A stretch of 64,000 bases of DNA, from NCBI RefSeq assembly GCF_002086815.1, contig NZ_MVID01000014.1, positions 62,001-126,000 of the forward strand. The letters are read 5' to 3'. The notes below the pieces were generated by a model. That model did no database searches. It saw nothing but the letters and a program-made list of their open reading frames with translations, and was not told the origin of the DNA. Source of the DNA: Mycolicibacterium parafortuitum (lineage in GTDB: Bacteria > Actinomycetota > Actinomycetes > Mycobacteriales > Mycobacteriaceae). Positions 7,796 to 16,298 of the stretch are shown in pieces (within the stretch, counting starts at the first letter, position 1; each line of letters opens with the position of its first letter). Made by a program: the position numbers and the translations under genes.

Positions 7796-8159
7796 CCACG
7801 TGCTTACCGCGACTCCGTTCCTCGCGACTGGCGACGTACGCAGTGAGGTAGTCGTGGACCTGGCAACGGCACACGCTGCCACAGTCCCATTTGAATTCTC
7901 CTGCATCGCAGGCAAAGTGAGTGCGAGGTGCATTCATGCCCGACCCCCCAGGTCTAGGACTAACCCCAATCAGTGGACACGCCTTAGCTTCTAGCTAGTC
8001 AGCGGCATCCCGTCTCTAAGAAGCTTTGGAGCACGATGGATCGACTCCGAATATCGGGAACTGCTCTCTAATGACCGGCTTCGTTCTAGCGCCGCGAGCG
8101 TGCGGTCTCGCACGCCCCGACACGGAGTGTCGCCGTGCAGACCCGCGCGCTCGGCGGGC
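7796..8159. other. 364-base intergenic region ending in a long hairpin
   Basis: Between the convergent PASTA gene and DUF1275 gene. No supported gene. Contains a small CCTGC-ATC-GCAGG stem around 7901-7913 and, next to the DUF1275 stop, hairpin-repeat copy 3. Confidence 0.45.
8092..8156. terminator. Long imperfect hairpin, copy 3 of the dispersed repeat
   Basis: CGAGCGTGCGGTCT (8095-8108) pairs with AGACCCGCGCGCTCG (8139-8153) with one bulge and one G-T pair. The interior holds a second perfect stem, GACAC-GGA-GTGTC. It lies 4-7 bases beyond the stop codon of the DUF1275 gene at the end of the mce1 transcription unit, a natural place for a terminator. Confidence 0.55.
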
Positions 8160-8849
8160 CTACCCCGCCGTCTCCCCCACGCTCGGACCGAACGCGAAGA
8201 TCGCGGTGCTGACCGCGACGATCGCCGCCGCCAGCGCGATGATCGGCGCGACCGTGAACAAAGTCAGCGTCGCGCCCACTGCGGCACCGGCCAGCATTGT
8301 CGCCACCACGCCGTAGCGCAGCTTCTCCCCTTCCCCGGTTCCGCCGGCCAATCTGCTGTCGAAACCCAGCCCGACGATCGTCGACGTCAGCACCGTCGTC
8401 GACAGCTCCTGGATTCCGAACTGGCGCGCCGTCGCGTTCTGGCTGCCGAAAGTGACTGCGAGACCGGCGATCAACACCAATTTCGAATCGTCGTGGTAGT
8501 GCACCACACCCAAACCCGCCAGCACGGCGAGCGCCAGGAGCGCAACGACTTCAAGACCGAGCGCCGTCGTCAGCCACAACCTCACGTTGTGATCGAGGTG
8601 CCTCGCCAGCCGCCCGCCGACGATCGTCCCGATCACGAACCCCGCGAACGCGACGACCGCCGCCGTCAGATCCACCCCGGAATGCGGCACGAACCAGAAG
8701 CCCAGGAACACAACGTTTCCCGTCATGTTCGCGACGAACACGTGGCCGAGGACCAACACACTGACGGCGTCGATCAACCCCGTCGTGAACGTCAGCAACA
8801 GCAGGGCGGTGACCGTCTGTCGGCGCGAGACCGGCGAGGGGAACGCCAC
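8160..8849 (-). CDS. DUF1275 (YoaK-like) membrane protein
   Basis: 229 residues with about six transmembrane segments, the DUF1275 opening LLLTFTTGLIDAVSVLVLG-HVFVANMTGN and the mid-protein FGSQNATARQFG motif. Proteins of this family are thought to be small-molecule transporters, but none is well characterised. It begins 10 bases after the stop of the last Mce-associated gene on the same strand, so it is probably transcribed at the tail of the mce1 operon. I do not recall a DUF1275 gene in this position in M. tuberculosis. The long hairpin right after it would end the transcript. Confidence 0.85.
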   Translation of the reverse strand: MAFPSPVSRRQTVTALLLLTFTTGLIDAVSVLVLGHVFVANMTGNVVFLGFWFVPHSGVDLTAAVVAFAGFVIGTIVGGRLARHLDHNVRLWLTTALGLEVVALLALAVLAGLGVVHYHDDSKLVLIAGLAVTFGSQNATARQFGIQELSTTVLTSTIVGLGFDSRLAGGTGEGEKLRYGVVATMLAGAAVGATLTLFTVAPIIALAAAIVAVSTAIFAFGPSVGETAG

Positions 8850-8859
8850 GGCCGAAGCC

Positions 8860-9903
8860 CTACAACTGCGGAGTCAGGTCGAACGACGTGATGGTCGACA
8901 TCCGCGTGATGCGCCAGTCGCTCCCATCGCGTTTCATCGTCAGCCGGTACGACAGGTATCGCAGCGACGGGATGTTCTTGGTCACCGGGCTGGTCGCCAC
9001 CGAGTTGGTGTAGACGATCGCGGTGGCCTCGTTCGGAATCCCCGGCGGCGACACCGATTCCACCGCCGCCCCCATCACCTGCGTGGTGTTGGTGACCTGC
9101 GCCTGCTTGTTCGGTTCGACGATCGCGTCGATGTAGCGACGGTACTCGTCCGCGAAGTCGCCGTAGAGGAACACCGACGCGCGGTCGGCCAGCGTCACCA
9201 TGTCGTCGGGCGTGTACGTCCACAGCGTGGTGATCGCGTCGGTCGCGGTCCGCGCGATGTTCAGTTTCGTTTGTACGAGGGCGCGATCGGACAGATACGG
9301 CTGAGCCATCGCCGCGGCGAAACCCGCGGCGCCGACGAACACGACTGATGCGACGGCCGTCGCGACCAGTGCACGGCGGCCCGCCGGGCGGTGCGGCACC
9401 AGCACAACAGGCTCCGCCTCCGTCCCCACCGCGGGCTCGGCTGCGCTGTCCGTCTCGGCGACGGATGCGTCCTCAGTTTCGGCGACGGGCGTGGTCTCCG
9501 GGTCCGGCTCGGACTCGGCGGTTTCGTCCGCTTCGGCGACGGGAGCGGACTGCGTCTCGATTGCCGGGTCGGCTTCCTCGCCACTCTCGGCGTGATTCTC
9601 CGGTTCGGCGGGCGGTTCATCCGCGGGCGCAGGCGCATCCGTCTCAGCGACGACGTCCTCCGAAGACTCCGAAGCCCCCGCAGACCGCACCTTGCGCGCC
9701 GCCTTACCCATCGGCGCCTTCGGCGCCTCGGAAGGCGCCTCCGAAGTCATCGTCGACTCCGCCGGCTCGGAAGGCGCCGCGTCCTCGGACACCGCGGGCG
9801 TCGAGACTTCGCCCTTCGGACGTCTCCGGAACAACCCTCGGCGAGCTCGCGCGGCAGGAGCGTCGGAGGTCAGATCACCTGAACCAGGTTGCTGATCTTC
9901 CAC
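8860..9903 (-). CDS. Mce-associated membrane protein (Rv0178 type) with acidic N-terminal tail
   Basis: 347 residues. Residues 1-200 are a low-complexity Glu/Ala/Pro/Ser tail on the cytoplasmic side, followed by one transmembrane helix (ALVATAVASVVFVGAAGFA) and an NTF2-like extracytoplasmic domain (LNIARTATDAITTLWTYTPDD ending in WRITRMSTITSF). Mce-associated (Mam/Mas) proteins stabilise the lipid importer. I chose GTG 9903 because AAGGAAGG lies 6 bases before it. An ATG 33 bases further upstream would extend the overlap with the preceding gene from 34 to 67 bases. Fourth and last of the mce1-associated set. Confidence 0.85.
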   Translation of the reverse strand: MEDQQPGSGDLTSDAPAARARRGLFRRRPKGEVSTPAVSEDAAPSEPAESTMTSEAPSEAPKAPMGKAARKVRSAGASESSEDVVAETDAPAPADEPPAEPENHAESGEEADPAIETQSAPVAEADETAESEPDPETTPVAETEDASVAETDSAAEPAVGTEAEPVVLVPHRPAGRRALVATAVASVVFVGAAGFAAAMAQPYLSDRALVQTKLNIARTATDAITTLWTYTPDDMVTLADRASVFLYGDFADEYRRYIDAIVEPNKQAQVTNTTQVMGAAVESVSPPGIPNEATAIVYTNSVATSPVTKNIPSLRYLSYRLTMKRDGSDWRITRMSTITSFDLTPQL

Positions 9904-10421
9904 TGCTGTCCTTCCTTGATCGTCGTTGCGACCCAACGGCTTCCGCTCTCGATCGTCGCCTTCCCGTCCGGGGTCTTGGACGTCACCTTCGTCGCGATCA
10001 ATACCTCGGCGCTGCCGTCGTCGTTCCAGCGCTGCACGCCCGCGGCCAGCACCTCACCGGTGCTCGGCTCCGCCCGCGCGACCTGGACCAGGATCTCGTT
10101 GAGCCGCTCGCCGAAGTTCTTCTCGAACTCCCCTGTGGCTTCCGCTTTGACGCGATCGGTATAGGCGTTGGCGTTATACGGATCCAAACTGGTGTACATC
10201 ACCATGAACTCGCGCGTGTACCCCAGCGCCGCGGCTTCGTTGACCGCCTGCCGACGGTCGTCGAGCTGGCGCACCAACATGAACGTCGCCGCGGTGATCG
10301 CGGCGACGATCACCAGCGCCGTCAGCGCCGACACCAGCGGAAGTCCCCAGCGGACAGCCTTTTTCGGGGGCGCCTCGAAGTAGCCGGCCCCAGACTCGGA
10401 GAACTTGCGTACCGGGCTCAT
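9870..10421 (-). CDS. Mce-associated membrane protein (Rv0177 type)
   Basis: 183 residues: short cytoplasmic N-terminus, one transmembrane helix (LPLVSALTALVIVAAITAATFML) and an extracytoplasmic NTF2-like domain ending in QQWKISNLVQVI. The start ATG overlaps the stop of the upstream RDD gene as ATGA, so the two are translationally coupled. Same architecture as its neighbours on either side, suggesting tandem duplication within the operon. Presumed accessory subunit of the Mce1 complex. Confidence 0.87.
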   Translation of the reverse strand: MSPVRKFSESGAGYFEAPPKKAVRWGLPLVSALTALVIVAAITAATFMLVRQLDDRRQAVNEAAALGYTREFMVMYTSLDPYNANAYTDRVKAEATGEFEKNFGERLNEILVQVARAEPSTGEVLAAGVQRWNDDGSAEVLIATKVTSKTPDGKATIESGSRWVATTIKEGQQWKISNLVQVI

Positions 10422-11401
10422 TGGCCCGCCGTGTTCATCATCGGCTTCTTCAGCACGGTCAGATTGCCCACACGCCACTGCCCGTCTTCGGATTTCTCGA
10501 ACTCCACCTGCACGGTCGCGGTGATGAACTTCATGTCCTCGGCGTTGGTGCCGCGCTGGCCCTGCATCGCCAACAGCATCGACACCCGGTTCTCCGTCAC
10601 GGGCGGATCTGTGAGCACCGCGCTGTTGACGGCCCAGTACTCGTTGTTGGTCGGGCCCGCCTCACGCACCGACTCCTGCTGCTTCACCAGCTGGTCCCGA
10701 TATCCCTCGGTGGTCAGCTCCCGGGCCCTCGCGAAGTCCTCGTCCATGCTGTCGGCGCGGAAGCTCAGCATCTGCTCGACCATGCGCGGTCCCTGCGCGG
10801 CGACCTGCTGGCGCGCGCTGTCCAACGCCTGGGCCGGCCAGTACACCCACGCGTAGCCCACCGCCACGACGAGCACCGCCGCAGCGGCCGTCCCCGCCAG
10901 CGCCGCCCCGACGATCCTGCGCATCTCGGGCGACGGGCGCGATACCCGATACACCTGCGTACTCGCCAGCATGTCGGCGAACGTGCGCCGGCGCCGGTCC
11001 CACAGCGGCCACAACCACCCGATGAACAGCCCGAAAGTGTCCAGCAGGTGCGCGAGCTCGCGCAGCGCCAGCCGCCCGAGCCCGGGCCGGCTGCCGTCGG
11101 CGCACCGGACCTCGATCCCGAACAGCGCCCGGCCCAGCGTCCATCCCCGCACCGTCGACGCCGGCATCACCACACGGTTCGCCACCATCAACACGAACAC
11201 CACCGCGGCCACCGCGGTGAACACCCACCGAGCCGCGCTGCCGAACGGGGCAGTCAGCGCCAACAGCACATTGACGGACAGCACTCCGAGCCCCGGCAAT
11301 ATGTCGACGGCCAGCGCACCGGCCCGCGCCGGCCACGAGGCCAACGGCACCTCCGCGGACTGATCGGGCAATACCTCAGACGTGTTCAACACCGCCGTCA
11401 C
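10418..11401 (-). CDS. RDD-family Mce-associated membrane protein (Rv0176 type)
   Basis: 327 residues. The N-terminal 170 residues form an RDD domain with three membrane segments (SWPARAGALAVDILPG, GWTLGRALFGIEVR, RELAHLLDTFGLFIGW). A further membrane helix (ALAGTAAAAVLVVAVGYAWVYW) leads into a C-terminal NTF2-like domain like those of the other Mce-associated proteins. It is thus a fusion of an RDD module with a Mam domain. GTG start with GTGA overlap on the preceding gene. Likely an inner-membrane scaffold for the importer. Confidence 0.87.
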   Translation of the reverse strand: MTAVLNTSEVLPDQSAEVPLASWPARAGALAVDILPGLGVLSVNVLLALTAPFGSAARWVFTAVAAVVFVLMVANRVVMPASTVRGWTLGRALFGIEVRCADGSRPGLGRLALRELAHLLDTFGLFIGWLWPLWDRRRRTFADMLASTQVYRVSRPSPEMRRIVGAALAGTAAAAVLVVAVGYAWVYWPAQALDSARQQVAAQGPRMVEQMLSFRADSMDEDFARARELTTEGYRDQLVKQQESVREAGPTNNEYWAVNSAVLTDPPVTENRVSMLLAMQGQRGTNAEDMKFITATVQVEFEKSEDGQWRVGNLTVLKKPMMNTAGQ

Positions 11402-11973
11402 GAGTTGACCTGGTCGAGTCGGGAGATGCGGTACTGACCTTCGTCGAAGGCCATCGTCGCGCGCAGCCGGTACCCGACCTGCTGATCGGCGGCCTCGGCG
11501 TTGGTGATCCTGACCCGCACCGCGACGAGCACGTTCACCGTGCCGTCCTCGTTGTGCCGCTCGACGGCCGCGCGCAGGTCGTCCACCGCGACCGAGGCGT
11601 TCGCCACCTGGTACGCCTCGGCGATCACGCTGCTGTACAGCCCCGCCTGCACCCCGAACTCACCCGTGGAACATTCCAGGATCTTGGTCTGCGCGGCGGT
11701 CATCGCCGCGGTGTCCGGCGCCTGGGTGGCCGCGACGCATTCCTTGGCGGCCTGCAGCGCCGCCTCGTCGGAGCGGGCGATGTCGGCGGCACGCTCGTTG
11801 GCGCGCAGCGACAGCACACCGGCGGCGATGGCCCCACCGGAGAGAAGCAGCAGTACGGCGCAGATCGTCGCGACCCAGCCGGTGCCCAGCCGGGACGGCC
11901 TGCGGGTGTCCGGTGTGACCGTGCCAGTTTCGGGGTCGGGGATCAGCTGGCCGGTGCCAGCATCTCCTTCCAT
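11398..11973 (-). CDS. Mce-associated membrane protein (Rv0175 type)
   Basis: 191 residues with a Pro/Thr-rich cytoplasmic head, one transmembrane helix (GWVATICAVLLLLSGGAIAAG), a helical hairpin containing two Cys (KECVAAT, ILECSTGEF) and an NTF2-like end (YRLRATMAFDEGQYRISRLD). It overlaps the 3' end of mce1F by 31 bases. First of the four associated proteins after the six Mce subunits. Confidence 0.87.
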   Translation of the reverse strand: MEGDAGTGQLIPDPETGTVTPDTRRPSRLGTGWVATICAVLLLLSGGAIAAGVLSLRANERAADIARSDEAALQAAKECVAATQAPDTAAMTAAQTKILECSTGEFGVQAGLYSSVIAEAYQVANASVAVDDLRAAVERHNEDGTVNVLVAVRVRITNAEAADQQVGYRLRATMAFDEGQYRISRLDQVNS

Positions 11974-13505
11974 CCGTCGTCTCCTGGGTTGGTCGAGTTG
12001 GTCACGTTGTACCTGACGCCGTCAGGTCCCACCACCTCACCGCTGGAGGGGCTGTACCCCGCGGTGGTGCCGGGCGGTCCTTGCGCCGGAGTGTAGGTGC
12101 ACGGGTTGGGCTGCTGCCCACTGCACCTGACGGTACCCGAGCCCGGAGGGCTCAACGGGTCGCTGACCGGCGCCAGCGAGGCCGGCGGCGGCAGCTCGTC
12201 GGCGGGCAGCGGGTTGCGGCCGTTGTTCACCGACGGCGCCGGGACCACCTGCCCCGGGGCCACCCGCTGATCGCAGCGCGCACCCGGAGCGGGGCAGGCC
12301 ACGATCTGGTTCGGGTCGCCGTACCAGGGGTTGGTGCCCAACGGGACGTAGGGCTCGTCGCTGCGGCACTCCTTCGGCGACGCCGCACGCTTACCGGGCA
12401 CGTCCGCGCACGGGTAGTTACGCGCACCGCGCACGGAGTTGCCCTGGTAGTCCTTCGGGATCTTGCAGTACATGCCCGACGGCAGCGGCGCGGTGCTGGT
12501 GTCGGCCGGCGAACGCCATTCCGAGGCCGGCAGGAAGCCGGTCATGCACGGCGGTGGCTGGTTGATCGACAGACCGAAGTGCAGCAGGCCGCCGTCTTCG
12601 AAGATCGAGCCCATCTGCAGCAGCGACGCACCCTGCGGGTAGATCACCAGCGTCTGCTCGATGCCCTTGTTGTAGCGCTTGAGCATGTCGTTGACGACGG
12701 CCAGGTTCGCCAGCGTCTGCGGCAGCGCCTCCTGCACATCGCTGAAGACGTTGTTGACCTGGTCCAGCGTCGGCGCGGCCTGCGAGATGCCGCTGCGCAG
12801 CGCGGCATCCTGCTCAGCGGTCTGCGACGCGATGACGTTCAGGTTGCGCGACCACTGCTCGATCGCGTCTCCGGACGTCACCTGGCTCTCCAGGATCGGC
12901 GCCGAGTTGGCGATGATGTCGTTGACCTGCGGCAGGTTGTCGCGGAAGCCCTCGGCCAAGTTCGTCGTCGAGTCGACCAGCCGCTGAAGCGACGGGCCGA
13001 GCCCGCCGACCGCGGTGGCCGTCTCGGTCAGCAGCGCGTCGATCTTCTCCTTCGGCAGCACCGCCAGCCCGTCGTTCGCCGCGTCGATCACCGGCCCGAC
13101 CTCGGCGGGCACCGTGCTCTTCGTGATCGTCTGGCCTGCGCTCAGGTACTGGTCGGTGCCGGTGTCGGACACCAGGTCCAGATACTGCTCACCGATCGCC
13201 GACACCGAGTGCACGTTCGCGGACACGTCGACCGGGATCTTGTACTCGTTGCCGATGCTCATCGTCACCCGGGCACCGGACTCGGTCGGCTCCACCTCGG
13301 TGACCTTGCCGATCTGGATGCCTCGGTAGGTGACGTTGCCGGTCGCATACAGCCCGCCGGAGCGCTCCAGCTCGGCGTACAGCTTGTACTCCCCGACCCC
13401 GGCGAGCGTGGGCAGCCGCAGGTAGTACAGGCCGAGCACGCCCAGCGCGACGACGGTCAGGATCGTGAAGATGATCAGCTGGACTTTGACGAAGCGGGTC
13501 AGCAT
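11943..13505 (-). CDS. mce1F: Mce family protein Mce1F
   Basis: 520 residues: one N-terminal membrane helix (VQLIIFTILTVVALGVLGLYYL), the MlaD/MCE domain from about 38 to 115 (YKLYAELERSGGLYATGNVTYRGIQIGKV), a long amphipathic helical region to about 290, and a Pro/Cys-rich C-terminal tail. Six such subunits build a hollow tube through which lipids pass to the YrbE permease. Three bases separate it from mce1E. Mce1F is the last Mce subunit in the usual A-F order, which this operon keeps. Confidence 0.92.
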   Translation of the reverse strand: MLTRFVKVQLIIFTILTVVALGVLGLYYLRLPTLAGVGEYKLYAELERSGGLYATGNVTYRGIQIGKVTEVEPTESGARVTMSIGNEYKIPVDVSANVHSVSAIGEQYLDLVSDTGTDQYLSAGQTITKSTVPAEVGPVIDAANDGLAVLPKEKIDALLTETATAVGGLGPSLQRLVDSTTNLAEGFRDNLPQVNDIIANSAPILESQVTSGDAIEQWSRNLNVIASQTAEQDAALRSGISQAAPTLDQVNNVFSDVQEALPQTLANLAVVNDMLKRYNKGIEQTLVIYPQGASLLQMGSIFEDGGLLHFGLSINQPPPCMTGFLPASEWRSPADTSTAPLPSGMYCKIPKDYQGNSVRGARNYPCADVPGKRAASPKECRSDEPYVPLGTNPWYGDPNQIVACPAPGARCDQRVAPGQVVPAPSVNNGRNPLPADELPPPASLAPVSDPLSPPGSGTVRCSGQQPNPCTYTPAQGPPGTTAGYSPSSGEVVGPDGVRYNVTNSTNPGDDGWKEMLAPAS

Positions 13506-13508
13506 CGC

Positions 13509-14654
13509 TCACTCACTCCTCTCGATGAGAGGACCGTTGGGCGCCGAGTTCGGGTTCGGCGTGAACCGCACGTCCGGGATCATCGTGTTCGGGTCGCGGC
13601 CCCACGCCTGTTCGAGCGCGCGCAGCATGCCCGAGATACCGGTCCCGGAGAAGAACCCGTTGTCGATGGCCGACAGCGTCAGGTCCACCGTCAGCGACGC
13701 GTTGATGTAGTCGCCGCGGATCGCCTTCGGCACGTTCTCGATGCTGTACGGCGCGGTCAGGAAGATCTTCAGCGCGCCGAGCAGGTACGGACCCGACTTG
13801 CCCAACTCCCGCAGCGGACGCTGCAGGTTGGCCAGGTTGGTCCGGATGTCGTCGGACGACGGTTCGAGGGCGTCCTCCGCGGCGGCGCTGATCCGGCCCA
13901 GCGACTCGATCGCGTCGCCGAACAGGTCGCGCGTCTCGGCGAAGTGCTCGATCAGCGGCGGGAACTCGGTCAGCACCGCGTCCAGCGTCTCGTTGCGCTG
14001 CGCGACGACCGACAGCAGCCGGTTGGTCGAGTCGATTGCCCGGGTGATGTCCTCGCGCTGCTGGTTCAGCTCCGCGGTGAACGTGTTGAGCTGGCCCAGG
14101 AAGTCCCTGATCTGGTCCGCGCGCCCGTTGAGCACGTTGAAGATCTCGGTCTGGATCGTCTCGAGGTTCGACACCCCGCCGCCGGTCAGGATCCCGGCGA
14201 TGCTCGCCAGCACGCGTTCGGTGGTCGGGAACGCCGACGCGTTCTGCAGCGGGATCAGGTCGCCGTCCTTGAGCTTGTCCGGCGACGGGTCCGGCGGCAG
14301 GTCGAGCTGCACGTGCTGCGAGCCGAGAAGGCTGGTCTGGCCGATCTTGGCCAGCGTGTTGACCGGAAGCTGGACACTCGGCTCCAGGTCGATGGTCAGC
14401 GTCGCGACCCAGTTGCGCAGTTCGATGGCGCGCACCCGGCCGACGTAGACGTCGGCGACCCGGACCCGGCTGTTCACGTTCAGCGCGAGAGTGTCCGGCA
14501 TCTGGACGTAGATCGTGGTGGTCCCCGAACCGCTGCCGGGTCCGCCGGGCAGCGGCACGTTCGCGATGCCCTTCCACCCGCCGCACGACGTCAGCACCAG
14601 CGCCGCGGCACCGAGCGCGACGGCGCGTTTGAGGAGCGTGCCGAGCCTGCTCAT
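13509..14654 (-). CDS. lprK: Mce family lipoprotein Mce1E (LprK)
   Basis: 381 residues with a lipoprotein signal, lipobox LTSC at Cys24, instead of a plain membrane anchor. This is the mark of the E subunit of Mce complexes. The MCE domain follows (TIYVQMPDTLALNVNSRVRVADVYVGRV), then the helical region. The ATG start shares the ATGA with the mce1D stop. A much longer open frame extends upstream, but it lies inside mce1D and lacks the signal sequence at its start, so it is not used. Confidence 0.92.
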   Translation of the reverse strand: MSRLGTLLKRAVALGAAALVLTSCGGWKGIANVPLPGGPGSGSGTTTIYVQMPDTLALNVNSRVRVADVYVGRVRAIELRNWVATLTIDLEPSVQLPVNTLAKIGQTSLLGSQHVQLDLPPDPSPDKLKDGDLIPLQNASAFPTTERVLASIAGILTGGGVSNLETIQTEIFNVLNGRADQIRDFLGQLNTFTAELNQQREDITRAIDSTNRLLSVVAQRNETLDAVLTEFPPLIEHFAETRDLFGDAIESLGRISAAAEDALEPSSDDIRTNLANLQRPLRELGKSGPYLLGALKIFLTAPYSIENVPKAIRGDYINASLTVDLTLSAIDNGFFSGTGISGMLRALEQAWGRDPNTMIPDVRFTPNPNSAPNGPLIERSE

Positions 14655-16282
14655 CGGGTTCCTCCAGCCTCGGCGGGCAGCAGCGGGCCGGACGGCGCCG
14701 CCGGAGCGGGAGCCTGCGCGGCCGGTGCGCTGACCGGTGCCGGGTTGCCGGGGATGACGCCCGGGGCGGGCGCCGGTGGCGGTCCCGGCTGCGGGTACCA
14801 CGGCGGGGGCAGCGGGTTGTTCTGATCGAACGCGTTCGGCGGGCCGGGCAGGTTGCCGTTGCGCGTGGTGCCGAACGCCGGCGGCGCGGGCGGCGGGACG
14901 ATGTCGGGTCCACCCATCAGTTCGGCCAGCGACTCCGGGGTGAGCATGTTCCGGGTGAACGGCTGCACCTCGACACCCTGCATACCGGGCGCGACGATCC
15001 AGCCGGGCTCGTGGTTGCCGTGCGACCACAGCGTGTCGCGGGAGAAGATGCCGGGCACGGTGGTGTCCTTGTAGCCCGGAGGCGGCCGCAGCCGCTCCTC
15101 GGAGTAGGCGATCTGCTTGGGCAGCGTCATCGCCGTCTGCAGCTGGTTGGCGCCGAACGGCAGGTAGTTGAACTTGATCGAGTCGAGGATCGGCCCGAGG
15201 TACTGCGCGCACAGCTCCGCGGACTCCTGGTAGCCGAGCCGGCTACCCGCCTGGATCGCGCTGCACAGGAACTGCATCGGGTTGGCGAAGTTCGAGATCA
15301 CCGGCATCGACACGATGCCACCGGCGTTCGGCGACGAGATGTTCATCAGGTTCGCCGCGACGTTCGGGTACGCGTGCAGCGCCGTCTCCAGACCGTCGAG
15401 CGGTTCGGGCTGCAGCAGCGCGTTGGTGACGTCGGCCAGGTTCTGCACGTCGTGTGCGAGCACCTCACCGTTCTCCTCGATGAATCCCCGTGTCGTGGTG
15501 AGCAACTCGTTGAGGTCCTGCACCGCGTTGGCGACCTCGCGGTCGGTGTTGGTGAACGAGTTGGTGAACTGCGCGAGGTTGTTGTTCAGCGACACGAACT
15601 GCTGATCGCTCTCGTGCAGTGCGTTGACGAACAGCGCGAGGCTCTTGATCACGCTGAAGAAGTCGCCGCGGCCCTCGTTGAGCGCGAACAGCGCCTCCGA
15701 CAGGTTGTTCAGGGTTTCGTTGAACTGCTTGCCCTTACCGGCGAAACCGTCGGCGGCCGACTCGATGATGTCGCCGAACGGGCCCTTGGGCTGTTCGGGG
15801 GTCGGGCCGAGATCGCGCAGCAGCCTGCTGACCGAATCGCGCAGATCGTCGTATTCGACGGGCACCTGGGTGCGGTCGAGGTCGAGCACGGCGCCGTCCT
15901 CCAGCACCGGCCCGCCGGTGTAGGGCGGGGACAGCTGGATGGTGCGCGACGCGACCAGGCTGGGGTTCAGGATCGACGCCGTCGCGTTCTCCGGGACCTT
16001 GTACTTGCTCTCGTAGTGGAAGGTCACCCGCATCTTGTCGCCGGCCGGTTCGATCTTGTCGATCGCACCGACCTGGACACCCATGATCTGGACCTTGTCG
16101 CCGGGATAGATCGCCAGCGTCTGGGTGAAGTAGGCGACCGCGGTCTTCGTGGTCGCGGCCTTGTACAACTTCTGCCCGATGAACACCGCGGCGATCACCA
16201 GCAGGATGACCACGCCGGCGATGACCAGAGCGCGACCGAGGCCGGCTCCCTTGAGGTTTCGGACGTTGAAAACAGTCGACAT
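14651..16282 (-). CDS. mce1D: Mce family protein Mce1D
   Basis: 543 residues: transmembrane helix at 18-37, MCE domain (AVAYFTQTLAIYPGDKVQIMGVQVG), helical barrel region, then a Pro/Gly/Ala-rich disordered tail of about 100 residues ending PLLPAEAGGTR. Such long tails are typical of the C and D subunits. A 16-base gap separates it from mce1C. Confidence 0.92.
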   Translation of the reverse strand: MSTVFNVRNLKGAGLGRALVIAGVVILLVIAAVFIGQKLYKAATTKTAVAYFTQTLAIYPGDKVQIMGVQVGAIDKIEPAGDKMRVTFHYESKYKVPENATASILNPSLVASRTIQLSPPYTGGPVLEDGAVLDLDRTQVPVEYDDLRDSVSRLLRDLGPTPEQPKGPFGDIIESAADGFAGKGKQFNETLNNLSEALFALNEGRGDFFSVIKSLALFVNALHESDQQFVSLNNNLAQFTNSFTNTDREVANAVQDLNELLTTTRGFIEENGEVLAHDVQNLADVTNALLQPEPLDGLETALHAYPNVAANLMNISSPNAGGIVSMPVISNFANPMQFLCSAIQAGSRLGYQESAELCAQYLGPILDSIKFNYLPFGANQLQTAMTLPKQIAYSEERLRPPPGYKDTTVPGIFSRDTLWSHGNHEPGWIVAPGMQGVEVQPFTRNMLTPESLAELMGGPDIVPPPAPPAFGTTRNGNLPGPPNAFDQNNPLPPPWYPQPGPPPAPAPGVIPGNPAPVSAPAAQAPAPAAPSGPLLPAEAGGTR

Positions 16283-16298
16283 CGTTTCTCGGACCCTC

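Noticed and set aside
12081..14825. Long plus-strand reading frame antisense to mce1F-mce1D
   Set aside because: Arg/Gln/His-rich translation, no start signals and complete overlap with well-supported mce genes. It is a by-product of high third-position G+C.
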